Source of the DNA: Dyella_B sp035690825
GTDB taxonomy: Bacteria > Pseudomonadota > Gammaproteobacteria > Xanthomonadales > Rhodanobacteraceae
Reading direction: 5' to 3'
Length of the DNA: 64,000 nt
Assembly: GCF_051954575.1 (NCBI RefSeq)
Contig: NZ_JBQCHP010000080.1
Span: forward strand, 1 to 64,000
Below are positions 41,795 through 50,870 of this stretch, in pieces. The first letter of the stretch is position 1. Every line of letters begins with the position of its first letter. The notes beneath the pieces are model-generated. The model made no database searches. It was given only the letters and a program-made list of their open reading frames with translations, and had not been told where the DNA came from. The position numbers and the translations under genes were made by a program.

Positions 41795-43132
41795 ATGTCC
41801 ACCGATTGGCTGATCAAGAACGCCGAACTGGTCAATGAAGGGCGTCGTTTCCACGCCGATCTGCGCATCAGGCACGGTCGTATCGACAGCATCGGCGACA
41901 GTCTCGACTCCCGCCCCGGCGAGCAGGTGATCGACGCCACCGGGCTCTGGCTGCTGCCGGGCATGATCGATGACCAGGTGCACTTCCGCGAACCAGGCCT
42001 TACGCACAAGGCCGACATCGCGCACGAGTCGCGCGCCTGCGCCGCGGGCGGTATCACCAGCTTCATGGAAATGCCCAACACCAGGCCGCCGGCGCTGGAT
42101 CGTGATTCGCTGGAAGCCAAGTACGCCCGCGCCGCCGAAAGTTCGGCGGTGAACTACGCGTTCTACCTGGGCGCCAGCAACGACAATCTCGAAGCGATCC
42201 GCTCGCTCGATCCCAAGGCCGCACCCGGCATCAAGGTGTTCATGGGCGCCTCCACCGGCAATATGCTGGTGGACAATCCCGACACGCTGGACGGCATCTT
42301 CCGCGAAGCGCCCACGCCGATCATCACGCACTGCGAAGACACGCCGATGATCGACGCCCTGCACGCCAAGGCGCGCGAAAAATACGGCGAAAACATTCCC
42401 GCGCGCGAACACCCGCTGATCCGCTCGCGCGAGGCCTGCATCAAGTCCACGCGACTGGCGATCTCGCTGGCGCAGAAACACGGCACGCGCCTGCACGTGC
42501 TGCATATCTCTACCGCCGACGAGCTTGCCCTGTTCCAGCCCGGCCCGCTCAAGGGCAAGCGGATCACCGCCGAAACCTGCGTGCATTTCCTGCATTTCAG
42601 CGACGAGGATTACGATCGTCTGGGTTTTCTGATCAAGTGCAATCCCGCCATCAAGACGGCCGCCGATCGCGAAGCCATTACGAAAGCTGTTGCGGAACGC
42701 CGCATCGACGTGCTCGCCACCGATCACGCACCGCACCTGCTGGAAGAAAAAGGCCAGCTCTACGACAAGGCGCCCTCTGGTCTGCCGCTGGTGCAATTCG
42801 CCCTGCAAGCCGCGCTGCAACGCGTGACCGAAGGCAAGCTCACGCTGGAACGCGTGGTGGAGGCGGTAAGCCATGCGCCGGCCACGTTGTTCGACGTGCA
42901 CGCGCGCGGCTTCCTGCGCGAAGGCTATGCGGCCGACCTGGTGCTGGTGGATCCCAACAAGCCGCATACGGTGCGCCGCGAAGAGGTGTTGTCCAAATGC
43001 GGCTGGTCGCCATTCGAAGGCTTTACGTTCAGCAGTTCGATCGCAGCCACCTTCGTCAATGGACAGCGCGTGTGGAATGGCTCGAAGGTGGATGACGCGG
43101 TGCGCGGGCAGCGGTTGGCGTTCGATCGCTGA
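41795..43132 (+). CDS. pyrC: Dihydroorotase
   Basis: 445 residues from the ATG at 41795 (AAGGA 8 nt upstream). Amidohydrolase fold: DDQVHFREPG (the metal HxH site in family form), the Lys-containing GIKVFMGASTG, the metal His in ITHCEDT and LHVLHIST, and the catalytic Asp in LATDHAPH. It is the class I type used in pyrimidine synthesis. No other pyr genes are nearby. Confidence 0.92.
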   Translation: MSTDWLIKNAELVNEGRRFHADLRIRHGRIDSIGDSLDSRPGEQVIDATGLWLLPGMIDDQVHFREPGLTHKADIAHESRACAAGGITSFMEMPNTRPPALDRDSLEAKYARAAESSAVNYAFYLGASNDNLEAIRSLDPKAAPGIKVFMGASTGNMLVDNPDTLDGIFREAPTPIITHCEDTPMIDALHAKAREKYGENIPAREHPLIRSREACIKSTRLAISLAQKHGTRLHVLHISTADELALFQPGPLKGKRITAETCVHFLHFSDEDYDRLGFLIKCNPAIKTAADREAITKAVAERRIDVLATDHAPHLLEEKGQLYDKAPSGLPLVQFALQAALQRVTEGKLTLERVVEAVSHAPATLFDVHARGFLREGYAADLVLVDPNKPHTVRREEVLSKCGWSPFEGFTFSSSIAATFVNGQRVWNGSKVDDAVRGQRLAFDR

Positions 43133-43152
43133 TCGCCGAACGCAGTGTCGTC

Positions 43153-43172
43153 GCTCCCGCAACTGCGGGAGC
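43153..43172. terminator. Hairpin between convergent pyrC and the YbaY-like gene
   Basis: The perfect 9-bp stem GCTCCCGCA-AC-TGCGGGAGC lies in the 45-nt convergent gap. It has no T-run on either side, so it is a weak intrinsic terminator or RNA 3'-end stabiliser. Confidence 0.5.
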
Positions 43173-43177
43173 TGCGA

Positions 43178-43609
43178 TCAGTGCAACTCGGAAACCACTA
43201 CCAGCACCGGGCCGTCGTTACCGGAGTTGCCCAGCACCCGCGGCTGGATATCGCTGTTTGCCAGCGTGCGATCGCCCTGCTTGATGCTCGCCGATACGGT
43301 GAAGTCGGTGCCATTGCGCACATCGTCCGGCTCGTAGCTCAGCACGAACGACACCGGCGACGGGCCGATCGGTGCGATGCGATCGGTCGCGATCACGCGC
43401 GCAGGGGCGTCACGGCGATTGAGCGAAACTTCCAGGTACGCGTCGGGCGGCAGATCGTGCACGAGGTGATAGTCGACTTCGCCGGCCAGCGACTTCATCA
43501 GCGTTTGCTGCGCGGGCGGCGCCTCATGATGCTTGCCAAAATGCGGCATCCAACTGCAACCGGCCAGCACGAACACGCCGGCCAAAAGCATTCCATGGCG
43601 AATTTTCAT
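43178..43609 (-). CDS. YbaY-family lipoprotein
   Basis: 143 residues. Lipobox VLAGC (Cys about residue 18) gives an acylated lipoprotein. The mature part has the YbaY-type beta-sandwich blocks: DLPPDAYLEVSLNR, APIGPSPVSFVLSYEP and YTVSASI-like FTVSASIKQGDR. The function of the family is unknown. It stands convergent to pyrC and upstream of nothing obvious. Confidence 0.8.
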   Translation of the reverse strand: MKIRHGMLLAGVFVLAGCSWMPHFGKHHEAPPAQQTLMKSLAGEVDYHLVHDLPPDAYLEVSLNRRDAPARVIATDRIAPIGPSPVSFVLSYEPDDVRNGTDFTVSASIKQGDRTLANSDIQPRVLGNSGNDGPVLVVVSELH

Positions 43610-43675
43610 CGCGACTCCTCGATCTCAATCGCACGGATCAATCGCAGGGATGATAGCAACAGCGGCTGGGGCAGA

Positions 43676-44626
43676 TCAGGCGCGTGCGTCGCCATAACCG
43701 CCCGCGACGCCCTTGCTGGCGTAAGCCACCGCATCGTGCGGATGCAGGCTTTCCTGGTGTTCGAGCCGCACGTGGAAATCGGCGATGCTGTCGTCGGCAT
43801 CGAGCGCGCGCTGGATGCGACGCGCCGCGTCTTCGCAGAACATCAGGTTGCCGCCGTTGGCCAGCGCAAACGCCTGTTCGTCTTCGCGCTTCACCGCAGT
43901 TTGCACCGGCGTGCCCAGCGATTGTTCGGCACGATCGAGCAAGCCGATCAAATTTAACGGCGCGCCCTGGTTGAAACGCACCAGCAAGCGCGCCACGCTG
44001 CGCTGCGCATGCGGCGTGGCGACGATGCCTTTCTCGCTGCCCAGCCAGGCCAGCACGGCGGCATGATCCAGCGGCTTGCCGGCGTCGAAATCCCTGGCGA
44101 ACTGTTCCTGGATCAACTGCCGCGACAGCGCAGCCGAAGCCGGACAGGTGGAGGAGTAGACCACTTCGGTGCCCAGCTCCAGGCGAAAACCGTCTTCGCA
44201 CAGGCTGGCCTCGATGGAAACCGGATACGCACGCCAGCCGCTGTTGCTGCTGCGCAAGGCCGCGCGGCGCACGAGCTGGTCGAAACGTATGCTGATGCGG
44301 GCGCGATCGGACAGCTCTTGATGCGAATCGAGGAAGGCGCGCAGCAAGGCTTCCAGCATGCCCACATCCACCAGCTTGTTGCTCAGGTATTCGTCGACCA
44401 ATAGGTACAGGCGCGACATATGGATGCCGCGCTTGTCCGGCCGGGTAAGGTTGACGAACGCGCCGACCTGGGCGCTGGAACGCTGCGCCGTACCGTCGCC
44501 CGCATCGAACAATACCGGCACCTCGATGCCATCCATCCCGACCCAATCCAGCGCGCCGGCCAGATGCGGCTGCGCCTGGCTGGCCACGTCGGGCATCAGG
44601 CGAACAGTGCTTTCGTGGGTATGCAT
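43676..44626 (-). CDS. folE2: GTP cyclohydrolase IB (FolE2)
   Basis: 316 residues from the ATG at 44626 (AAGGAAT upstream). T-fold protein with the metal-site Cys in YSSTCPASAALS (about residue 156), IHMSRLYLLV near the N-terminus, and TPHAQRS. It converts GTP to dihydroneopterin triphosphate, the first step of folate synthesis. FolE2 can use metals other than zinc. No Zur-type palindrome is seen upstream. No zinc-dependent folE is in the window. Confidence 0.93.
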   Translation of the reverse strand: MHTHESTVRLMPDVASQAQPHLAGALDWVGMDGIEVPVLFDAGDGTAQRSSAQVGAFVNLTRPDKRGIHMSRLYLLVDEYLSNKLVDVGMLEALLRAFLDSHQELSDRARISIRFDQLVRRAALRSSNSGWRAYPVSIEASLCEDGFRLELGTEVVYSSTCPASAALSRQLIQEQFARDFDAGKPLDHAAVLAWLGSEKGIVATPHAQRSVARLLVRFNQGAPLNLIGLLDRAEQSLGTPVQTAVKREDEQAFALANGGNLMFCEDAARRIQRALDADDSIADFHVRLEHQESLHPHDAVAYASKGVAGGYGDARA

Positions 44627-44732
44627 GGGGATTCCTTGAAATGCGCGACGTGCTGAGCGCCCGCACGCTAATGTTGGGGCAGCTTGCCGTGCCGCAACAG
44701 ACCCTACTCGGGAAACGGTGCGTTTATCGGCC

Positions 44733-45578
44733 TTAGTCGGCGACCCGCTGCCGCCAGCGTTGGGCGGCCCGCCAGGCGCGCAGTGTGGCCAGGAAGCCGC
44801 CGTCCGGCAGCCCTTTTTGCAGCACCCCCAGCGGCGCACCGGCTCGCGCCGCCTTGCGCGCCAGGCGCTCGCCCTCGCCCGCCTCGATGGCGCGGAACAC
44901 GCTTAGCGGGCCATCAAGCCGCGCGGCGTCGCTCCAGGCGGTGCGCAGATCGACCAGTTGCGCCTTGACGGCCTCATCGCGCGCCTCGCTGCCCTGGCGC
45001 AGGCCGGCGCGGCTGAGGCCGAAGCGGGCCAGGCGCGCCATCGGCAGCGGCAGGCGGTCCCGTTCGGCATCGTCCTGCAGGCGGCGCAAGGCGAACAGCA
45101 GATGGCTGAGCGTGGCCACACGCGCCGCGCGCGCCGATGACGCGGCTTCGCCGAACCACCAGGCGGTTTCCAATTCGGCCAGCGCACCGTGCAGCGCCGA
45201 GGCGGCGCCAAGCTGCGCGGCGAAATCCACTGCCGTCCCCTCTTCCAGCTGCGCCATGGCAGCCAGGACCGGCGCCAGCCAGCGTTGCTGCGGCATCGCG
45301 TGGGCGCGCTCGTCGTCGAACAGCACGCGCGTCAGCGGATGCCGGCCACCGCTGGACGACGCGCCGTTCAATTCTTCCGCCCACCAGTTGAGCTTGGTAG
45401 CCGCCACGTGCGGCTCGCGAATGCCGTAGGCTGCCGAAAGCAGCTCCTGCTCCAGCGCGGCCAGCGCGATGTGGCCGGGATATTTATTCGGTTCGACGAA
45501 CACCAGCGCCATGCGTTGCTGCGGTTGCACGGCCAGCCATTTGTCGACGTAACTTTGCAGCGCGCCTGCTTCGCTCAC
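44733..45578 (-). CDS. Squalene/phytoene synthase-fold protein, NDUFAF6-like
   Basis: 281 residues, all-helical trans-prenyltransferase fold. The second Asp-rich element is partly kept (LQDDAERDRLPLP, about 170-182), while the first DxxxD is absent and the region reads KLNWWAEEL. That suggests loss of prenyl-diphosphate condensation and a role like the NDUFAF6/assembly-factor branch. It overlaps the downstream end of the ubiG-mupP pair by 4 nt, so a link to quinone or respiratory assembly is plausible but unproven. Confidence 0.75.
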   Translation of the reverse strand: MSEAGALQSYVDKWLAVQPQQRMALVFVEPNKYPGHIALAALEQELLSAAYGIREPHVAATKLNWWAEELNGASSSGGRHPLTRVLFDDERAHAMPQQRWLAPVLAAMAQLEEGTAVDFAAQLGAASALHGALAELETAWWFGEAASSARAARVATLSHLLFALRRLQDDAERDRLPLPMARLARFGLSRAGLRQGSEARDEAVKAQLVDLRTAWSDAARLDGPLSVFRAIEAGEGERLARKAARAGAPLGVLQKGLPDGGFLATLRAWRAAQRWRQRVAD

Positions 45579-46249
45579 GCCAGCGCCTTCAGGTTGAGCA
45601 TGTCCAACAATTCGCGCGGATGCGCCACCACCGCGTCGGCGCCCCAGTCATGCGGATTGCCGCCATCGAGATAACCCCATTGCACGGCGATGGTGTAGAG
45701 CCCCGCGTTACGCCCCGCCTGCACGTCGCGGCGATCGTCGCCGACAAACAAACAACGCGCGGGATCGAGCCCGGCGCGCTCGCAGGCCAGCAGTACGGGC
45801 GCGGGATCGGGCTTGCGTACCAGCAGTGTGTCGCCGGATACCACCGCGCATACGCGCTCGCCCCAGCCGATCTGCTCGATCAGGTCGTCGGTGAGGTAGC
45901 CCGGCTTGTTGGTGACGATGCCCCAGGCGATGCCGCCGCTTTCCAATGCTTCGAGCAACGTGTCGATGCCCTCGAACGGACGGGTGTGGCGGGCCATCAT
46001 GCCGTGATAAAGCTCGAGGTAACGCGGTGCGCGCTCGAGCAGGGCTTCATCGCTTTCGTCGAACGCGCAGCGCAGGATGGCGCGCGAACCACGTGATACC
46101 ACCGCACGCACCGTCGCGTACGAGGGCACCGTAGCACCCACTTCGCCGCAATAGGCGGCCAGTGCCGCATGCAGGTCCGGTGCGCTGTCGAGCAGGGTGC
46201 CGTCCAGATCGAACAGCATGCCGTGAGGGGAGTGAGGCAGCGACTTCAT
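45575..46249 (-). CDS. HAD phosphatase, MupP/Gph type
   Basis: 224 residues. HAD motif I is LFDLDGTLLDS, motif II/III is IVTNKP with KPDP, and motif IV is FVGDDRRDV. It resembles both phosphoglycolate phosphatase (Gph) and MurNAc-6-phosphate phosphatase (MupP). The mtaD/ubiG neighbourhood is the one described for mupP in Pseudomonas, so peptidoglycan recycling is preferred. It overlaps ubiG by 4 nt. Confidence 0.88.
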   Translation of the reverse strand: MKSLPHSPHGMLFDLDGTLLDSAPDLHAALAAYCGEVGATVPSYATVRAVVSRGSRAILRCAFDESDEALLERAPRYLELYHGMMARHTRPFEGIDTLLEALESGGIAWGIVTNKPGYLTDDLIEQIGWGERVCAVVSGDTLLVRKPDPAPVLLACERAGLDPARCLFVGDDRRDVQAGRNAGLYTIAVQWGYLDGGNPHDWGADAVVAHPRELLDMLNLKALA

Positions 46250-46953
46250 GCGGGTTTACGCGCGCACACGAGATAGTTGATGGCGGTGAAGCGGCTCAGC
46301 CACGCCTTGCGCTGGATCGGGTTGTAGCCGAGCCCGCTGATGTCTTCCACTTCCAGTCCTTCGTGCCGCAGCAGGCGCGCCAGTTCGGACGGCTTGAGGA
46401 ATTGCGCGTAGTGATGCGTGCCGCGCGGCAGCAGGCGCGCGATGTATTCCGCGCCGATGATCGCGGCGCCGAACGCGGCCGGCGTACGGTTGAGGGTGGA
46501 CATGAACAGGCGCGCGCCCGGCTTCAGCATCGCGGCCAGGTCGTGCACCAGCGCGGCCGGATCGGGTACGTGCTCGATCAGTTCCATGCAGCACACGGCG
46601 TCGAAGCTGGCCGGTTCGGCTTGGGCGAGTTCCGCCGAGGATTGCTTGCGGTAATCCACCTGCACATTGGATTCATGCAGATGCAGTCGCGCGATCTCGA
46701 TCACCTTCAGGCCCATGTCGATACCGACCACATCAGCGCCCGCGCGCGCCAGCGCTTCGCTCAACAGGCCGCCGCCGCAACCGACGTCGGCCACGCGCGC
46801 GCTGCGCAACGCCACGCGCTTGGCTACGTAATCGACGCGCACGGGATTGAGATCATGCAGCGGTCGCGATTCGCCGTCCGGATCCCACCAGCGGGAGGCC
46901 AGTTTGTCGAAGCGTGCGATTTCTTTGTGGCTGACGTTTTGCGTAGCTTGCAT
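46246..46953 (-). CDS. ubiG: Ubiquinone biosynthesis O-methyltransferase
   Basis: 235 residues from the ATG at 46953. SAM motif I is VADVGCGGGLLSEALA (about 52-67), with the early RWWDPDGESRPLHDLNPVR and the membrane-contact stretch RLLPRGTHHYAQFLKPSE. It methylates two hydroxyls in ubiquinone synthesis. Neighbours mtaD and mupP(gph) conserve a gammaproteobacterial order. Confidence 0.95.
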   Translation of the reverse strand: MQATQNVSHKEIARFDKLASRWWDPDGESRPLHDLNPVRVDYVAKRVALRSARVADVGCGGGLLSEALARAGADVVGIDMGLKVIEIARLHLHESNVQVDYRKQSSAELAQAEPASFDAVCCMELIEHVPDPAALVHDLAAMLKPGARLFMSTLNRTPAAFGAAIIGAEYIARLLPRGTHHYAQFLKPSELARLLRHEGLEVEDISGLGYNPIQRKAWLSRFTAINYLVCARKPA

Positions 46954-46993
46954 GACGAACAACTCCGGTGGACCCGCTTGAGGCAGCACTAAT

Positions 46994-47248
46994 CTAGTGT
47001 GCGTCCCATTCGTAAACCGTGACATCCCAGCCACCGCTAGTATGCGCCGGATCGCTGTGTGCGATCGCCAGCGCCTCCTCCATCGATTCGGCGCGCAGCA
47101 GATAGGCGCCGCCGGATTTGTCGGCAAAACCGCCGGACATCTCGTTGCGCCCCTGCTCGCGCAGGGATACCAAAAACTGATGGTGCAGCGGCACCACTGC
47201 GAGGTCGACCTGCGGCCGGCGCATCAGCATGACCAGGAAATGCTTCAT
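46994..47248 (-). CDS. YciI-like small protein
   Basis: 84 residues from the ATG at 47248. MKHFLVMLMRRP at the start, a GGFADKSGGAYLLRAESMEEALAIAHSDP core (here cited in part) and the WDVTVYEW end match the YciI dimeric alpha-beta fold. A conserved His/Asp pair in this family is suggested to be catalytic. The function here is unknown. It lies between mtaD and ubiG. Confidence 0.82.
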   Translation of the reverse strand: MKHFLVMLMRRPQVDLAVVPLHHQFLVSLREQGRNEMSGGFADKSGGAYLLRAESMEEALAIAHSDPAHTSGGWDVTVYEWDAH

Positions 47249-47313
47249 AACAGGTGCCCTGACTGGTTCTGCATAGGTGTCAGAAGGGTGGCGTCCATGA
47301 GACCTGCGCGGAA

Positions 47314-48666
47314 TCAATCAGGGCGCCCCAAATCCAGCACCGCAATACGTTCGCGCCAGGCATGGGTGCGGGCCATGACGCCGGGCAGATCCATGTCCAC
47401 CAGCTCGCGCGCGGCCAGCTTGCGCTTGCCGGCGATCCACACGTCGGTGACCTGGTGGCGGCCGGTGGCGTAGACCAGCTGCGAGATCACGTGGAACAAG
47501 GGCTGGGTTTCCAGGTCGCTCAGCCGTACTGCCGCCAGGTCCGCCTGCTTGCCGGCTTCGATCGAGCCGATCTCGCCGTCCAGCCCCAATGCCTTGGCCG
47601 CCTGGATGGTGGCGGTGCGCAGGGTGAAACCGGCGTCGAACGCCGCGGCGTCTTCGGCGACCGCCTTGGCCAGCAACGCGGCGGTGCGCATTTCGCCGAA
47701 CATGTCCAGATCGTTGTTGGACGCCGTGCCGTCCGTGCCCAAGGCCACGTTCACGCCTGCTTTGCGCAGCTTTTCCGCTGCGCAGAAGCCGGAAGCGAGT
47801 TTCAAGTTGGATTCCGGGCAATGCACCACCGATACGCCGGCTTCGGCGCAGGCGGCGATCTCGCCATCGGTAAGCTGCGTCATGTGCACGGCGATCAGGC
47901 GATCGTTGATCAAGCCGAGTTTCTGCAACCGCTGGAAGGGACGCAGGCCGCTTTGCTTGCGCGCCTCTTCCACTTCGTGCGCGGTTTCGTGCAAATGCAG
48001 ATGCACCGGAATATCGAGCTGGTCGGCCAGCATGCGGATGCGCTCGAACGATTCGTCGGACACCGTGTACGGCGCGTGCGGCCCGAACGTGGTGCGGATC
48101 AGCGGATCGTTGCGGAAACTGTCGTGCGTTTCGCCGGCGCGCTCGAAGTATTCGTCCTGCGTACGCGCCCACGCGGTCGGAAACTGGATCACCGGCAACG
48201 CAACGACCGCGCGGAAACCGTGCTTGCGATAGGTCGCGCCGATCGCATCCGGAAAGAAATAGTTTTCGTTGGCGCAGGTGGTGCCGCCACGCAACATCTC
48301 GGCGATGGCCAGTTCCACGCCGTCGCGCACGAACTCCGGGCCGATCACCTTCGCTTCCACCGGCCAAATGTGTTGCTGCAGCCACACCATCAGCGGCAGG
48401 TCGTCGGCGAGGCCGCGCATCAACGTCATCGGGTTGTGCGTGTGCGTATTGATCAGGCCGGGGATCAGCACGTGCTCGCCCAGCGCCACGCGCTCACGCG
48501 GTGCATAGGCGGCGCGTGCTTCGGCGATCGGCACGATGGCGACGATGCGATCGGCGTCGACCGCCACTGCATGCTGTTCCAGCACCACGCCATGCGGTTC
48601 GACCGGCACGATCCAGCGGGCTTCGATCAGGACATCCACGGGCTGGGGCACGGTCTGGCTCGTCAT
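47314..48666 (-). CDS. mtaD: TRZ/ATZ-family deaminase (5-methylthioadenosine/S-adenosylhomocysteine deaminase-like)
   Basis: 450 residues. Metal sites are INTHTHNPM (HxH), HLHLHETAHE, AVHMTQL and ALGTDGTASNND. The SAH/MTA-deaminase patterns GLADDLPLMVWLQ and SNLKLASG are present. It deaminates MTA, SAH or a related nucleoside. The position directly upstream of ubiG mirrors Pseudomonas, where the product is related to MTA metabolism; ubiG makes SAH, which fits. Confidence 0.9.
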   Translation of the reverse strand: MTSQTVPQPVDVLIEARWIVPVEPHGVVLEQHAVAVDADRIVAIVPIAEARAAYAPRERVALGEHVLIPGLINTHTHNPMTLMRGLADDLPLMVWLQQHIWPVEAKVIGPEFVRDGVELAIAEMLRGGTTCANENYFFPDAIGATYRKHGFRAVVALPVIQFPTAWARTQDEYFERAGETHDSFRNDPLIRTTFGPHAPYTVSDESFERIRMLADQLDIPVHLHLHETAHEVEEARKQSGLRPFQRLQKLGLINDRLIAVHMTQLTDGEIAACAEAGVSVVHCPESNLKLASGFCAAEKLRKAGVNVALGTDGTASNNDLDMFGEMRTAALLAKAVAEDAAAFDAGFTLRTATIQAAKALGLDGEIGSIEAGKQADLAAVRLSDLETQPLFHVISQLVYATGRHQVTDVWIAGKRKLAARELVDMDLPGVMARTHAWRERIAVLDLGRPD

Positions 48667-48782
48667 GGGATTCTTTGTTGGGGGAGTTGATATGAAACGG
48701 GGCGGTACATCTTACGATGACCGCCCCGGTGGGTTGCTTGCTGTCCGGTAGAGGAGTTTGCGTGCTTCGCACCCCATCTTTC

Positions 48783-48849
48783 ACTGGATCCCGGCGTTCG
48801 CCGGGATGACGCATCGGCAAGCCGCGTTAGAGCGCGGGCCGATGCGTCA
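48783..48849. repeat. Half GTCATTCCCGG-type repeat plus efp-stop palindrome
   Basis: The hairpin ATCCCGGC-GTTC-GCCGGGAT (48788-48807) is a solo half of the GTCATTCCCGC repeat type. It runs into a perfect 12-bp inverted repeat TGACGCATCGGC/GCCGATGCGTCA (48807-48818/48838-48849). The right arm contains the efp stop codon (TGA on the minus strand). No T-run follows. Confidence 0.8.
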
Positions 48850-49416
48850 CTTACCGACGCGGCTGACGTATTCGCCGGTGCGGGTGTCGACCTTGATCAC
48901 CTCTTCCGTGGTGACGAACAGCGGTACGCGCACCACGGCGCCGGTTTCCAGCGTGGCCGGCTTGCCGCCGCCGCCGGAGGTGTCGCCGCGCAGGCCCGGA
49001 TCGGTTTCCGTGATCTTCAGTTCCACGAAGTTCGGCGGCTGCACCGCGATGATCTCGCCGTTGAACAGCGTGACCACGCATTCTTCCTCACCCTTGAGCC
49101 ACTTGGCCGCATCGCCCACGCCGACCTTGCTGGCCTGGTGCTGCTCGAAGCTTTCCTGGTGCATGAAATGCCAGAATTCGCCGTCGGAGTACAAGTACTG
49201 CATATCGGTATCGACGACGTCGGCGACTTCGAAGCTGTCGCTGGACTTCATCGTCTGCTCGGTGGTGCGCCCGTTCTTGAGGTTGCGGATGAAGATGCGG
49301 GTGAATGCCTGGCCCTTGCCGGGCTTGATGAAATCGGCGTCGGTGATGACCCACGGGTCATTGTTGTGAAGGATCTTCATACCCTTCTTGACGTCGTTCA
49401 GACCGACGGTGGCCAT
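48847..49416 (-). CDS. efp: Elongation factor P
   Basis: 189 residues with the three-domain EF-P outline. The domain I tip carries the modifiable Lys in KPGKGQAFTR (about Lys34). Divergent epmB, encoding the lysine 2,3-aminomutase, supports lysylation of that residue. Distinct from EfpL at 19438. It rescues ribosomes at polyproline. Confidence 0.97.
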   Translation of the reverse strand: MATVGLNDVKKGMKILHNNDPWVITDADFIKPGKGQAFTRIFIRNLKNGRTTEQTMKSSDSFEVADVVDTDMQYLYSDGEFWHFMHQESFEQHQASKVGVGDAAKWLKGEEECVVTLFNGEIIAVQPPNFVELKITETDPGLRGDTSGGGGKPATLETGAVVRVPLFVTTEEVIKVDTRTGEYVSRVGK

Positions 49417-49500
49417 GCGCTTTGTGCTCCAGATGTGATGAGGCCGACGGGCGGCTAGAATAGGGAGTTCCCGGGCTCTGGACCCGGTTCAAGACTCACT

Positions 49501-50511
49501 ATGATAACCGCAAGCCACGCCGCCCGCCTATCACCGCCCGAAGCCGACTGGCGCACGCTATGGCGTGAAGCCGTTACCGATGCCCGCCAATTGCTGGCGC
49601 TGCTGGACCTGGCACATCTCGCCGACACACTTCCCGCCGATGACGCCGGCTTCGCCCTGCGCGTGCCGCGCGGTTTCATTGCACGCATGCGTAGCGGCGA
49701 CGCGCGCGACCCGCTGCTGTTGCAGGTGCTGCCGCAACTGGCCGAGCTGGTGCAGGCGCGGGGTTTCACGATGGACGCCGTCGGCGACATGGCCGCCCGC
49801 GAAGCCCAGGGCGTGCTGCACAAGTACCAGGGGCGCGCCTTGCTGATCGCCAGCGGCAGTTGTGCAGTGAACTGCCGCTACTGCTTCCGCCGGCACTTTC
49901 CCTACGGCGACGAAATGGCCGCGGCGGGGCAGTGGCGCCAGGCGCTGGAACACGTTCGCCGGGACGCCTCCATCAACGAGCTGATCCTTTCCGGCGGCGA
50001 CCCGCTGGCTCTGGCCACCGGCAAGCTGGAAGAACTCAGCCGCGGCCTGGCCGACATACCCCAGGTCACGCGCCTGCGCATCCATACCCGCCTGCCGGTG
50101 GTGCTGCCCGAACGCATCGACGGCCCCTTTATCGACTGGCTTTCGGCGCTGCCCATGCAGAAAGTGATCGTGCTGCATGCCAACCACGCCAACGAGTTCG
50201 ACGATGGCGTGGACGAAGCCTGCGCGCGCCTGCGCAATGCCGGCGTCACGCTGCTCAACCAGTCGGTGCTGCTAAAGGGAATCAACGACGACGCCGATAC
50301 CCTGGTAGCGTTGTCCGAGCGCATGTTCGCCGCGGGCGTACTGCCGTACTACCTGCATCAGCTCGATCGTGTGCAAGGCGCGGCGCATTTCGAAGTGACG
50401 GATGCGCAGGCGCAGTCGTTGATCGATGCGATGCGCAACCGCCTGCCGGGATACCTGGTACCCAAGCTGGTGCGCGAGGTCGGCGGCGACCCGTCCAAGC
50501 GGCCGCTTTGA
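49501..50511 (+). CDS. epmB: EF-P beta-lysylation protein EpmB (lysine 2,3-aminomutase)
   Basis: 336 residues. The radical-SAM CxxxCxxC motif is in SCAVNCRYCFRRH (about 121-133). The PLP Lys is in YLVPKLVREVGG near the C-terminus. It converts (S)-alpha-lysine to (R)-beta-lysine for EpmA, which is not in the window. Divergent from efp with an 84-nt shared gap. Confidence 0.95.
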   Translation: MITASHAARLSPPEADWRTLWREAVTDARQLLALLDLAHLADTLPADDAGFALRVPRGFIARMRSGDARDPLLLQVLPQLAELVQARGFTMDAVGDMAAREAQGVLHKYQGRALLIASGSCAVNCRYCFRRHFPYGDEMAAAGQWRQALEHVRRDASINELILSGGDPLALATGKLEELSRGLADIPQVTRLRIHTRLPVVLPERIDGPFIDWLSALPMQKVIVLHANHANEFDDGVDEACARLRNAGVTLLNQSVLLKGINDDADTLVALSERMFAAGVLPYYLHQLDRVQGAAHFEVTDAQAQSLIDAMRNRLPGYLVPKLVREVGGDPSKRPL

Positions 50512-50870
50512 GTAGTCCGTACGGGCCAGCCAACCGCCGGGATGGAGGGCGGTCGGCATGAAACGCAGGTGCGCCCATGCGTTTCGTCACCAATGGATGC
50601 ATTGATGCTGGCGAGGCTGGGCGGAATCCGTTAAAACAACAGGGATGCTCTGCTTCACCCTGCACGGGCGTAAGTGGTTCTGTCCGTTCGCAGGCCACAG
50701 GACCATCGGCGAAGGCGGGCGGCCGTCTATCGAGGTGATGGGTCCAAGGCATGCGAACACATGGCGCCGCTGATGGTTGTGCAGAGCGAACCTGATCATC
50801 CCCCTGTGCCGGCTAGCCCTCGGATGCCTTCCGCGCGAGCAGCCTTATCGAAGGAAAGCACGACACGCCC
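50512..50870. other. Gene-free gap before fimX
   Basis: Just after epmB are two hairpins: GCCAACCGCC/GGCGGTCGGC (50529-50557, one mismatch) and GAAACGCA/TGCGTTTC (50560-50585). They lack a T-run but probably define the epmB mRNA end. The remaining 280 nt hold no convincing gene or clear -35/-10 pair. The fimX promoter must lie here. Confidence 0.5.

Noticed and set aside
40922..43132. 736-codon plus-strand frame ending as dihydroorotase
   Set aside because: The first 290 codons are antisense to dksA and overlap yidD. pyrC has a good start and ribosome site at 41795.
44627..44732. Zur box upstream of folE2
   Set aside because: FolE2 is often zinc-regulated, but no AT-rich Zur-type palindrome is visible in this gap.
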